From NCBI GenBank assembly GCA_017450945.1, contig JAFSSP010000001.1, positions 1 through 64,000 of the forward strand: DNA of 64,000 nucleotides, written 5' to 3'. The notes beneath the pieces are model-generated. The model was not told the origin of the DNA. It searched no databases and saw only the letters and a list, made by a program, of their open reading frames with translations. The stretch comes from Clostridia bacterium (GTDB taxonomy: Bacteria > Bacillota > Clostridia > Oscillospirales > CAG-272). Position numbers and translations under genes: made by a program. Below are positions 8,485 to 16,756 of the stretch, one piece after another; position 1 is the first letter of the stretch; each line of letters starts with the position of its first letter.

Positions 8485-9855
8485 ATGATTGCGATCGAAA
8501 AAGGAAAACTCAATAGCAGATGGACATTTTACGCTTTGATGTCCCTTTTTTGGCTGACTCTTGTGGTCAGAAACTTTTTCGGCATCGGTATCCCGGTGGT
8601 CGTTTTTTTGGTCTACGCTCTGGCAATCTCTTTTTTGGGCAAGCGCAACGAGATGATCTCACTGGCCGTTAGCTGCATTCCGCTTTCGACCTCGATCCAG
8701 TATAAATATATCATTCTGATCATCATCGCCGTTTATGTCGTCAAATACTTTAAAGAACTGGGCCACATGCAGGCTTGGGCACTGTTCGGCGTACTGATTA
8801 TGTTTTGGGAACTACTCCATTTTGGCACGTTGGGCTTTTCGATTGTCGAATATCTTCGTAGCTTTGCAGAGCTTTTGTTCTGCATGCTGATTTTCGCAAC
8901 TTCCTACCGCGATTATGATTTTTCTTTGATCCGCACAACCCTCGCCATTTCCACCATTGTGGTCATCGGCGTTGTGTTTTTGAACATTTTGAAAGAGGGA
9001 ATTTCTCTGGACGAGGCCTTCTCCGGTTACTATCGATTCGGCAAATACGATGGAGCCTCCGAATCCTTTGCCGGTCAGTTTAACCCAAACGGCCTCGGCT
9101 TTATCTGCAACCTGTCCATCGCAGGACTTCTTCAGGAAATCTATTATAAGAAACGTCCTGTCGTCAATTGGATCATGATTGCTTTTTTGACTTTGTTTGG
9201 TACGTTGACTTTGTCAAGGTCCTTCCTCGTCTGCTTTGCCGTTATCATCCTGCTTTTCACATGGTGCAAAGTTCACCAAAGCAATAAGAAAAAGAATCTT
9301 TTCCGCTCGGTCGGTATCCTTTTGGCGGTTGCGGCGGCTATGGCAGGGGCTTTCTTCCTCTTCACAAAACTTTTCCCCTCCGCCTATGCACAATTTTTGA
9401 ACCGTATGAATGCAGACGACATTACAAACGGAAGAATTGAGCTGTTAAGCTTTTTCAACAAGCACATCTTCTCCTCCTTCGAGAATGCCATGTTCGGCAT
9501 CGGCATGCAAAATGTTCCGGAAAAAATAGACGCTTTGTATGGCCGACAAGTTGTCCCGCACAACGGCATCCAAGAAACGCTTCTCATATGGGGAATCCCC
9601 GGATTGGTTATGGTGGTTGCTTGGTTTTGGAGTTTCATCCACGGTGCCAAGCTCCATAACAAAAACCGGCTTACCCTGATGAATCTGCTGCCGCTTGTTT
9701 TCTTTATTTTGGAAAACCAATCGGGTCAGTTTTTCCGATCAGGCAAAAGTCTTTTAGCGATATTGTTCGCATTTATAAGTTTGTGCCAAACGACCGATGG
9801 AGAAACGCCATCCAATGACCCCCAAAAAACGTCCAACGAGGAATCCATTTTATGA
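8485..9855 (+). CDS. O-antigen polymerase/ligase-like membrane protein (Wzy-like)
   Basis: A 456-aa multi-pass membrane protein with about 10-12 hydrophobic segments. A longer soluble loop (about residues 325-370, containing MNADDITNGRIELLSFF and NAMFGIGMQN, then VPHNGIQETLLIWGIPG) matches the periplasm-facing loop of Wzy/WaaL-type proteins, which polymerise lipid-linked repeat units outside the membrane. The start is set at ATG 8485, just after the preceding stop; the longer frame overlaps the GT4 gene. It is more AT-rich than the genes before it. Sequence alone does not separate polymerase from ligase; its place beside a Wzx gene favours polymerase. Confidence 0.85.
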   Translation: MIAIEKGKLNSRWTFYALMSLFWLTLVVRNFFGIGIPVVVFLVYALAISFLGKRNEMISLAVSCIPLSTSIQYKYIILIIIAVYVVKYFKELGHMQAWALFGVLIMFWELLHFGTLGFSIVEYLRSFAELLFCMLIFATSYRDYDFSLIRTTLAISTIVVIGVVFLNILKEGISLDEAFSGYYRFGKYDGASESFAGQFNPNGLGFICNLSIAGLLQEIYYKKRPVVNWIMIAFLTLFGTLTLSRSFLVCFAVIILLFTWCKVHQSNKKKNLFRSVGILLAVAAAMAGAFFLFTKLFPSAYAQFLNRMNADDITNGRIELLSFFNKHIFSSFENAMFGIGMQNVPEKIDALYGRQVVPHNGIQETLLIWGIPGLVMVVAWFWSFIHGAKLHNKNRLTLMNLLPLVFFILENQSGQFFRSGKSLLAILFAFISLCQTTDGETPSNDPQKTSNEESIL

Positions 9856-10775
9856 AATCGAAAAAGCTCTTAAAGCTCCTGTATTATTTTGAAGATCATG
9901 GCCTCTTGAATTGGCTTCCAGACGCCGCATATCTAAAACTGATATACCGTGCCAGAGTCGGCACTCGTTTGGACTTGAAAGATCCCAAAACCTTCAACGA
10001 AAAACTCCAATGGCTCAAGCTTCACGATCGCAAACCAGAATACACTCAAATGGTCGACAAAATTGAGGCTAAAAAATTCATCGCCGGGATCGTCGGGGAA
10101 GAATATGTCATTCCTACGCTCGGCGTTTGGGAAAGATTTGAGGACATTGATTTTGACGCGTTGCCGGATCAATTTGTACTCAAATGTTCGCACGACTCGG
10201 GAGGACTCGTTATCTGCCGCGACAAAAGCAAGCTTGATAAAGCTGCGGCAAAGCAAAAAATTGAAAAAAGCCTGAAACGCAGTTATTATAATCACGGCCG
10301 GGAATGGCCCTACAAAAACGTGAAACCTCGCATCTTGGCCGAACAGTACATGAAAGACGACAACGATCAAAGCGGGGATCCCGCAACCACCGATTACAAA
10401 TTCTTCTGCTTTGGCGGCGTTCCCAAAATCATGTATATCGCCAAAGACAAATCAAACGATCCCAGAACCGACTATTTTGATATGGATTTCAACCATCTTC
10501 CGATCAAGGTGAGAGACCCGAATGCGGATATCCCCCCGCAAAAACCCAAGCAGTTTGAAGAAATGAAAGAACTTGCAAGCGTCCTCTCAAAAGGGTTCGT
10601 ACATTTGAGAGTTGATTTTTATATCTTCAACAACCGTGTTTACGTGGGGGAATTGACCTTTTTCCATTGCAGCGGACTTTCTCCCTTGACCCCGGAAGAA
10701 TGGAACAAAAAGTGTGGCGACTGGATCGATCTCACAAGCCTGTCCGCAAACGGCACACAAGGGCACAAAAAATAA
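9852..10775 (+). CDS. TupA-like ATP-grasp protein (copy 1)
   Basis: This 307-aa protein belongs to the TupA-like ATP-grasp family (PF14305), named after an enzyme of teichuronopeptide synthesis. Family members are thought to form acid-amine bonds, for example attaching an amino acid to a glycan. Visible signatures are DPKTFNEKLQWLKLHDRKPEYT, VLKCSHDSGGLVICRDK, WPYKNVKPRILAEQYM, TDYKFFCFGG and VDFYIFNNRVYVGELTF. The ATG overlaps the preceding Wzy-like stop by 4 nt. The next gene is a close tandem paralogue. The actual substrate is unknown. Confidence 0.88.
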   Translation: MKSKKLLKLLYYFEDHGLLNWLPDAAYLKLIYRARVGTRLDLKDPKTFNEKLQWLKLHDRKPEYTQMVDKIEAKKFIAGIVGEEYVIPTLGVWERFEDIDFDALPDQFVLKCSHDSGGLVICRDKSKLDKAAAKQKIEKSLKRSYYNHGREWPYKNVKPRILAEQYMKDDNDQSGDPATTDYKFFCFGGVPKIMYIAKDKSNDPRTDYFDMDFNHLPIKVRDPNADIPPQKPKQFEEMKELASVLSKGFVHLRVDFYIFNNRVYVGELTFFHCSGLSPLTPEEWNKKCGDWIDLTSLSANGTQGHKK

Positions 10776-10816
10776 ATCGGTAAAAGCACAACGGGGCTAT
10801 ATAGGAGAAATTTCTT

Positions 10817-11719
10817 ATGAAATCAAAAGAGTCGTCAAAGTTTCTACACGACTTAAGAAAAAGCGGTCTGCTCAATCTAATTCCGGACTCACTGTATTTA
10901 AAATTGATCTTTAAAAGCAGAATGCACAAACGCCTGCACCTGAAAAGCCCGCAGACCTTCAACGAAAAGCTCCAATGGCTCAAGCTTTACGACCGCAAAC
11001 CCGAATACACCACGATGGTCGATAAAATCGAGGCAAAAAAATATGCCGCGTCGATCATCGGCGAAGAATATATCGTCCCGACGCTCGGCGTTTGGGAAAA
11101 GTTTGACGACATTGATTTTGACAAACTTCCGGATCAATTTGTGCTCAAATGTTCACACGACTCGGGCGGCCTTGTCATTTGTCGGGACAAAAGCGCCCTT
11201 GACAAGCTCGATGCCAAGCAAAAAATAGACAACTCTATGGCCGATAACTACTACTGGCGTGGCAGAGAATGGCCCTACAAAAACGTGGGACCCCGCATCC
11301 TTGCCGAAGCCTTCCTTAGCGCCCCCGAGCCCGAGGGGATCATCGACTACAAGTTCTTCTGTTTTGACGGAGAACCGAAGTTTCTCTATATCTCGCATGG
11401 GCTGGAAGATCATGAAACTGCTGAGATCTCTTTTTACGATCTCGAACAAAAAGAACTTCCGTTCCACCGTTCCGATTACAAACCATATCACAACGCATTG
11501 TTCCCGGACAACTTTGAACAGATGAAAGAGATTGCAGCAAAGCTCGCCCAAAGCACGGGCGCGCCCTTTGTCCGGATCGACCTTTATTCGATCGACCAAA
11601 ACATCTACTTTTCCGAGATCACCTTCTCGCCCTGCGGCGGCTTTGTTCCCTTTGAACCAAAAGAGTGGGACGAAAAACTCGGAAGCTATATCACATTGCC
11701 AAAAAATAAAAAACAATGA
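10817..11719 (+). CDS. TupA-like ATP-grasp protein (copy 2)
   Basis: A 300-aa ATP-grasp protein clearly related to the gene immediately upstream, sharing NEKLQWLKLYDRKPEYTTMVDKIEAKK-type and CSHDSGGLVICRDKS blocks almost residue for residue. The middle and C-terminus differ more (AFLSAPEPEGIIDYKFFCF, FVRIDLYSIDQNIYFSEITF). The pattern fits a tandem duplication followed by divergence, possibly giving a different acceptor specificity. An AGGAG site precedes ATG 10817. A third, frameshifted relative is at 41137-42098. Confidence 0.88.
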   Translation: MKSKESSKFLHDLRKSGLLNLIPDSLYLKLIFKSRMHKRLHLKSPQTFNEKLQWLKLYDRKPEYTTMVDKIEAKKYAASIIGEEYIVPTLGVWEKFDDIDFDKLPDQFVLKCSHDSGGLVICRDKSALDKLDAKQKIDNSMADNYYWRGREWPYKNVGPRILAEAFLSAPEPEGIIDYKFFCFDGEPKFLYISHGLEDHETAEISFYDLEQKELPFHRSDYKPYHNALFPDNFEQMKEIAAKLAQSTGAPFVRIDLYSIDQNIYFSEITFSPCGGFVPFEPKEWDEKLGSYITLPKNKKQ

Positions 11720-11751
11720 TCAAAACAGAAGCTTCCGTTTTCTGTTTGATC
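11718..11751 (+). other. Intercistronic hairpin
   Basis: GATCAAAACAGAA (11718-11730) can pair with TTCTGTTTGATC (11740-11751) with one bulged A, straddling the stop codon of the upstream ATP-grasp gene. No T-run follows, so this is not a canonical terminator. It could stabilise the upstream message or tune relative expression within the operon. Confidence 0.4.
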
Positions 11752-11770
11752 CCTTAAATGGAGAAAACCC

Positions 11771-12307
11771 ATGAAACTGCGAGCTATATGGAAATCTTTA
11801 TACAAAAAAATCTATGGGAACATCAACCCGGTCGCTTGCTGTCGCAAATTGGGCGCAAAAATCGGGGAACACTCTATGGTAAAGCCATCTATGCTTGGTG
11901 GTGAGCCTTGGCTGATTACCATCGGCGACCACGTCCTGCTTGCCGGCGGCGTCAAGCTCCTGACCCACGACGGCGCAGGTTTTTGCTTGGAGTATCAAAG
12001 CGAGCAAAAGCTGAATATGGATATGTGGGGCGAGGTCACGATCGGGAACAACGTTTACGTCGGCACCAATGCGATGATTTTGCCGAACGTCCACATCACC
12101 GATAACGTGATCATCGGCGCCGGCGCTGTCGTCTCCAAAGATATTACCGAGGACGGCGTTTACGTCGGCGTTCCCGCACGCAGGGTCAAAAGCTTTGAGG
12201 AGTGGAAAGCAAAAGCCTCTCAAAAGGTTCAAAACACCTATGGCATGACCGAGGCCGAGCGCAGAGCTTATTTTGATAAAATCCTGAATCGGGAATCAAA
12301 ATCATAA
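11771..12307 (+). CDS. Hexapeptide-repeat acyltransferase
   Basis: A 178-aa left-handed beta-helix acyltransferase, the second in the locus. Motifs are PWLITIGDHVLLAGG, KLLTHDGAG (catalytic-type His), YVGTNAMILPNVHITDNV and IIGAGAVVSKDI, ending in VYVGVPARRV. Predicted to acetylate a glycan hydroxyl or amino group from acetyl-CoA in the cytoplasm. It lies 51 nt after the second ATP-grasp gene and 24 nt before a GT2 gene. Confidence 0.9.
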   Translation: MKLRAIWKSLYKKIYGNINPVACCRKLGAKIGEHSMVKPSMLGGEPWLITIGDHVLLAGGVKLLTHDGAGFCLEYQSEQKLNMDMWGEVTIGNNVYVGTNAMILPNVHITDNVIIGAGAVVSKDITEDGVYVGVPARRVKSFEEWKAKASQKVQNTYGMTEAERRAYFDKILNRESKS

Positions 12308-12331
12308 CGAATCAAGCAAGGATAACTTTGT

Positions 12332-13294
12332 ATGGCAACAGCAAGCAACGAGCAGATCGCCGTCAGCGTGATTTGCAACACCTATAACCACGAACGCTAT
12401 ATCCGGGACGCACTGGAAAGTTTTCTCGCACAGAAAACGACCTTTGCGTTCGAAGTGTTGGTCCACGACGACGCATCGACCGATCATACTGCCGACATCG
12501 TGCGCGAATACGAAGAGAAGTACCCCGAAATCATCAAACCGATCTATGAAACGGTAAACCAGTATTCTCTCCACAACGGCATGATCAAAAAGTTGCAGTT
12601 CGGTCGCGCAAAAGGCAAATATATCGCCGTTTGCGAAGGCGACGATTACTGGACCAATCCGCTCAAATTGCAAAAACAATATGATGCAATGGAAGCGCAC
12701 CCCGAGGTCGATATGTGCGCCCATGCGGCAAGCGTCGTCCGAGGCGGGAAAACCATCTCGGTCATTTCTCCACGAAAAGAATTCTGCATCATTCCGGCCG
12801 AGGACGTCATTCTCGGCGGAGGCGGCTATTTTGCCACGAACAGCCTCTTTTATCTCCGCAGTCTGCGCGACAATCCGCCCAAGTTTTATCAACATCTGGG
12901 CTTTGATTACAGCGTGCAGATCTGGGGTTCTCTGCGTGGCGGGATTCTGTATCTTCCGGACAACATGTCGGTCTATCGGAAGGGTGTGGAAAACTCTTGG
13001 ACGGCTCGCATGGACGTTGACAAAAGCCGTTGCCTCGAACACATCGAAAAGGTGATCGGCATGCTCGAAATTCTTGCCACCGAAGTGGAGCCCTCGCTCG
13101 TTCCCACGGTCAACCAAGCGATCGCAAACGAAAAGAACGCCATTCTCAAAAGAAAAATCGCGATTCTCGAAGCGGAGCAGAACTTCCATGAAATCAAGCA
13201 TGGGGAAACCCGAGACGCTTATCGCAAACTTCCGCTCAAGCGAAAAATGAAAATCACTGCAAAGCAATTTTTGCATTTTCTCAGGTTAAAGTAA
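12332..13294 (+). CDS. GT2 glycosyltransferase
   Basis: A 320-aa GT-A family 2 glycosyltransferase. The N-terminal nucleotide-binding part reads VSVICNTYNHERYI with VHDDASTDHT, and the metal-binding element is CEGDDYWTNP around residue 105. A C-terminal tail of about 80 residues is charged and helical. It overlaps the Wzx start by 1 nt, so translation is probably coupled. Related enzymes in Gram-positive capsule loci add the terminal or branch sugar; specificity is unknown. Confidence 0.9.
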   Translation: MATASNEQIAVSVICNTYNHERYIRDALESFLAQKTTFAFEVLVHDDASTDHTADIVREYEEKYPEIIKPIYETVNQYSLHNGMIKKLQFGRAKGKYIAVCEGDDYWTNPLKLQKQYDAMEAHPEVDMCAHAASVVRGGKTISVISPRKEFCIIPAEDVILGGGGYFATNSLFYLRSLRDNPPKFYQHLGFDYSVQIWGSLRGGILYLPDNMSVYRKGVENSWTARMDVDKSRCLEHIEKVIGMLEILATEVEPSLVPTVNQAIANEKNAILKRKIAILEAEQNFHEIKHGETRDAYRKLPLKRKMKITAKQFLHFLRLK

Positions 13295-14754
13295 TGAAAA
13301 AGAACCAATCCGGCACCGTTTTTTCCAATCTGATCTGGCGTCTACTTGAGCGCACCGGCGCGCAAGGCGTCACTTTTGTCGTGTCCATTGTGCTTGCGCG
13401 TCTGCTCGATCCTGCCGTCTACGGTCTTGTCGCGCTTGTCACAGTGTTCACGACGCTCATGCAGGTCTTTGTGGACAGCGGCAGGGGGAGCGCACTCATT
13501 CAAAAGAAGGATGCGGACGACCTCGACTTTTCCTCGGTCTTCTATTTCAACCTGGTCATGTGCTCGCTCCTCTATGTCGGCATGTTTTTTGCCGCGCCGC
13601 TCATCGCCAATTTCTACGAGAAGCCGGAACTCGTCCCGCTGGTGCGGGTGATGAGCCTGATCCTGATCATTTCGGGACTCAAGAATATTCAGCAGGCCTA
13701 CGTTTCCAAGCACCTCATGTTCAAAAAATTCTTTTTTGCAACGCTGGGGGGCACGATCGGCGCCGCCGCCATCGGCATTTTCCTCGCCTATAAGGGCTTT
13801 GGCGTCTGGGCTCTGGTTGCGCAAAATCTGTTCAATGCAACCGTTGACACCATCATCCTTTGGATCACGGTCAAATGGCGCCCGAAGTGGATGTTTTCTT
13901 TTCAGCGCCTCAAAGGGCTTCTGTCCTACGGCTGGAAGCTCCTTGCCTCGGCGCTGTTGGATACCGGATATAAGGAACTTCGCCAGCTCATCATCGGCAA
14001 ACTCTATACCTCCGAGGATCTGGCCTTTTACAACAAAGGTTCTCAATTTCCAAAACTGATTGTCACAAACGTCAATGCCTCTATCGACAGCGTCCTGCTT
14101 CCGACCATGTCAAAGGAGCAGGATAACCGCGACAGAGTCCGTGCCATGACGCGCAGAGCCATCAAAACCAGCACCTTTATTATGATGCCGCTGATGATGG
14201 GCCTTGCCGTTTGCGCAGAACCTCTTGTGCGGCTTGCCATCACCGAAAAATGGTTGCCTGCCGTCTTTTTCCTTCGCATTTTCTGCTTTACCTATGCGTT
14301 CTATCCGATCCACACCGCCAACCTCAACGCCATCAAAGCGGTCGGCCGAAGCGATCTCTTCTTAAAACTGGAGATCATCAAAAAGGTCCTAGGCCTTGCC
14401 GTTCTGGTTGCCACCATGTTCATCAGCGTTGAGGCCATGGCGCTCAGCCTGCTCTTTACTTCGATCTGCAGTCAGGTGGTCAACTCCTGGCCGAACAAAA
14501 AACTCCTCGGCTACAGCTATTTCGACCAGCTCAAGGATATGTTGCCGCAAATCGGGCTTTCCTGTCTCATGGGCGGCATCGTCTACTGCGTGCATTTCCT
14601 CGGACTCAACGACTGGCTGACGTTGCTGATCCAAGTGCCGCTCGGAGGCATCATTTATATCGGCGGCTCCAAACTTTTCCACATCGACAGTTTTGAATAC
14701 GTCCTTGGAATTCTCAAAGGATATCTGAAAAAGAAAAAAACGAAAGACGCATAA
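13294..14754 (+). CDS. wzx: Polysaccharide flippase (Wzx/MVF family)
   Basis: A 486-aa integral membrane protein with about 12-14 transmembrane helices. The N-terminal helix contains SNLIWRLLERTGAQGVTFVVS and the FLDPAVYG-like turn (here ARLLDPAVYGLVALV), typical of PF01943/PF13440 oligosaccharide flippases. It is predicted to move the undecaprenyl-linked repeat unit across the membrane to the polymerase. It is the only Wzx in the window although there are two Wzy-like proteins. The short Lys-rich C-terminus (KGYLKKKKTKDA) is cytoplasmic. Confidence 0.92.
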   Translation: MKKNQSGTVFSNLIWRLLERTGAQGVTFVVSIVLARLLDPAVYGLVALVTVFTTLMQVFVDSGRGSALIQKKDADDLDFSSVFYFNLVMCSLLYVGMFFAAPLIANFYEKPELVPLVRVMSLILIISGLKNIQQAYVSKHLMFKKFFFATLGGTIGAAAIGIFLAYKGFGVWALVAQNLFNATVDTIILWITVKWRPKWMFSFQRLKGLLSYGWKLLASALLDTGYKELRQLIIGKLYTSEDLAFYNKGSQFPKLIVTNVNASIDSVLLPTMSKEQDNRDRVRAMTRRAIKTSTFIMMPLMMGLAVCAEPLVRLAITEKWLPAVFFLRIFCFTYAFYPIHTANLNAIKAVGRSDLFLKLEIIKKVLGLAVLVATMFISVEAMALSLLFTSICSQVVNSWPNKKLLGYSYFDQLKDMLPQIGLSCLMGGIVYCVHFLGLNDWLTLLIQVPLGGIIYIGGSKLFHIDSFEYVLGILKGYLKKKKTKDA

Positions 14755-14790
14755 AGTAGCGCAAAAACGCGTACAAAATCGAGGTACAAC

Positions 14791-15888
14791 ATGATCAACG
14801 TGACTCGTTCGTCGATGCCCGACTTCGGCGAATACTGTGAAGAAATCAAAGAACTGTGGGACTCCCATTGGCTGACCAACATGGGATCCAAGCACAAGCA
14901 ACTGCAGGCCGAACTGGAGGCCTTTCTTGGCGTCCCGCATATTGCGCTCTATACCAACGGACACCTGGCGCTCGAAGGCATCTGGGAATCTCTGAACCTG
15001 CCCCGGGGCGGGGAAGTGATCACCACACCCTTTACTTTCTGTTCCACGGTGCACGCCTTTGTGCGCAAAGGGCTGACCCCCGTTTTCTGCGACATTGACC
15101 CCGACACCTATTGCATGGACGCCGGCAAGATCGAGGCGCTCATTACCGACAAAACGGTCGCCATCTGCCCGGTGCACGTCTACGGCAACATCTGCGATGT
15201 TGAAAGAATCCAAAAAGTCGCGGACAAGCATCATTTGAAGGTCATATACGACGCGGCGCATGCCTTTGCCGTGAAATACAAGGGCGTCTCGTCGGCCTTG
15301 TTCGGCGACCTGGCCATGTTCAGTTTCCACGCAACCAAGGTCTTCAACACCATCGAAGGCGGCGCCGTTTGCTTCCGGGAGGATGAGCTGGTCACAAAGT
15401 TCAACGATCTTAAAAACTTCGGCATTCATGGGCCGGAATCGACGCTCTACATCGGCGGCAACGCCAAAATGAATGAGTTCCAGGCCGCCATGGGCATCTG
15501 CAATCTCCGCCATCTCGATCGCGAGATCGCAAAGCGCAAAACGGTGGTGGAACGTTACAAACAGAATCTTGCGGGCGTACCGGGCATCCGTTTCTGCAAA
15601 CCGCAAAAGGACGTTACGCCAAACTATGCCTACCTGCCGGTTGTTTTCGACGGCTACAAAAAAACGCGGGACGAGATTTTTGAAGAACTGAAGCAGAACG
15701 GGATTATCGCAAGAAAGTATTTCTTCCCGCTGGTCAACGATATGGAATGCTACAAAGACTTCCCGACGAGCGGCTCGGAGAAAACGCCGGTCGCAAAGCA
15801 TGTCGCCGACCGGGTGCTGACGCTCCCGATGTACGCCGACCTCTCGGCAGAGGACGTGGACAGAATTTGCAAGATCATTCTTGAATAA
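14791..15888 (+). CDS. DegT/DnrJ/EryC1/StrS-family PLP aminotransferase
   Basis: A 365-aa sugar aminotransferase. It has SHWLTNMGSKHKQLQAELE at the N-terminus, the TPFTFCSTVHA strand, YDAAHAFAVKYKG, and the PLP lysine in FHATKVFNTIEGGAV. It resembles VioA/RfbH/FdtB-like enzymes that aminate dTDP-keto-6-deoxy sugars; the dTDP-sugar genes rmlA and rmlB lie 30 kb downstream, so a dTDP-amino sugar is a reasonable inference. It lies between the flippase and the HTH regulator. Confidence 0.92.
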   Translation: MINVTRSSMPDFGEYCEEIKELWDSHWLTNMGSKHKQLQAELEAFLGVPHIALYTNGHLALEGIWESLNLPRGGEVITTPFTFCSTVHAFVRKGLTPVFCDIDPDTYCMDAGKIEALITDKTVAICPVHVYGNICDVERIQKVADKHHLKVIYDAAHAFAVKYKGVSSALFGDLAMFSFHATKVFNTIEGGAVCFREDELVTKFNDLKNFGIHGPESTLYIGGNAKMNEFQAAMGICNLRHLDREIAKRKTVVERYKQNLAGVPGIRFCKPQKDVTPNYAYLPVVFDGYKKTRDEIFEELKQNGIIARKYFFPLVNDMECYKDFPTSGSEKTPVAKHVADRVLTLPMYADLSAEDVDRICKIILE

Positions 15889-15906
15889 GACGGCACGGAG
15901 TTAGGA

Positions 15907-16641
15907 ATGAACTCGGTAGAAACAGGAAAACTGATCGCAAAGCTACGAAAAGAAGCCGGATACACGCAGGCCTCGCTTGCGGCGGCTCTTTTTGTCACGG
16001 ACAAAGCCGTTTCCAAATGGGAGCGCGGCCTTTGCGCACCGGATTCCTCGTTGCTCCCCAAACTATCCATGCTATTGGATGCGGATATCGAATATCTGAT
16101 TGCTGGAAACCGGCCATACGGAGAACACCGATGGGTCGGCGAAATTTTAGTTGACGACGTGGAGGGAGAGCTTGCGGGAAGACCGCTTCTTCATTATTTG
16201 CTTTCCTACTTCATGCTGGTCAACGTTACAGATATTTACATCAAAACGACAAAGCAGGAGTATGTCAAAAACCTGCAGTTGGAGCGATACGGACTGACGA
16301 TTCGCTTTTCGCCGGTCGCCGATCAAAAATCCATCGTCGTCTACGACAAATTTTTGCTTTTCGGCGCAAATCTGACCCGCTATCTTCAAAGCTTTCTGTA
16401 CGGCAATGAAAACGTCATCCCCGTGCTGGACGGTAGGGAACTTCCCTTATTGGTGACGCATCACCCATCCTTTTCGCTCGATTGGCACAAGAAAAACTGC
16501 AAGCGGAAAACGCTCGGCCGGGGCATGATCTTTCTGCCCTTGAACGACGATGCCGAACAGTTTGTCCAAATCTATGAGAGAAACGGCAATCGGAAGATCG
16601 CCGATCTCTCGGAAATCGCAAAAAACAGAAAATTGGTATAA
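15907..16641 (+). CDS. HTH (XRE) regulator with degenerate RmlA-like C-terminal domain
   Basis: A 244-aa protein in two parts. Residues 7-62 are an XRE/Cro-type helix-turn-helix (KLRKEAGYTQASLAAAL, DKAVSKWERG). Residues 78-244 resemble a shortened sugar-1-phosphate nucleotidyltransferase. The segment ELAGRPLLHYLLSYF then VTDIYIKTT matches the post-signature helix and strand of RmlA; IVVYDKFLLFG occupies the place of LGDNIFYG, keeping Asp147; and GRGMIFLPLND with FVQIYERNGNRKIADLSEIA mirrors the Rml[15 protein letters not shown] end. The GGxGTRL signature is absent and the middle is much reduced, so catalysis is unlikely. Inference: a sugar-nucleotide or sugar-phosphate sensor regulating this locus. 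It is the last gene before the terminator. Confidence 0.8.
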   Translation: MNSVETGKLIAKLRKEAGYTQASLAAALFVTDKAVSKWERGLCAPDSSLLPKLSMLLDADIEYLIAGNRPYGEHRWVGEILVDDVEGELAGRPLLHYLLSYFMLVNVTDIYIKTTKQEYVKNLQLERYGLTIRFSPVADQKSIVVYDKFLLFGANLTRYLQSFLYGNENVIPVLDGRELPLLVTHHPSFSLDWHKKNCKRKTLGRGMIFLPLNDDAEQFVQIYERNGNRKIADLSEIAKNRKLV

Positions 16642-16646
16642 AACTA

Positions 16647-16677
16647 AACCGGAGGTCGAGTTTTTTTGACCTCCGGT
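16647..16677 (+). terminator. Intrinsic terminator of first polysaccharide operon
   Basis: ACCGGAGGTC pairs with GACCTCCGGT around a GAGTTTTTTT loop, a few bases after the regulator's stop codon. The stem is strong and GC-rich; the T-run is partly in the loop and only a short T-rich stretch follows. It closes the 741-16641 operon. Confidence 0.7.
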
Positions 16678-16682
16678 TGTTG

Positions 16683-16688
16683 TATAAT
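16683..16688 (+). promoter_or_regulatory. -10 element upstream of TRAP-like permease
   Basis: TATAAT lies directly after the terminator stem and about 70 nt before the permease start. No good -35 is present at 17 nt (the nearest TTGACC is 11 nt away and within the terminator stem), so this promoter is weak or needs an activator. Confidence 0.35.
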
Positions 16689-16756
16689 AGGGTGTCTTTT
16701 CCAAACGGCTCACAATTCGAGCTCGTTTCTATTCACAAGAAAGGAGAAAAACGAAC

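Noticed and set aside
14389..15801. A 470-codon minus-strand ORF opposite the flippase and aminotransferase
   Set aside because: It spans two well-supported plus-strand genes and matches no family; judged a shadow frame.
16666..16688. TTGACC plus TATAAT as a full promoter for the permease
   Set aside because: The spacing is only 11 nt, too short for sigma-A, and TTGACC is inside the terminator stem.
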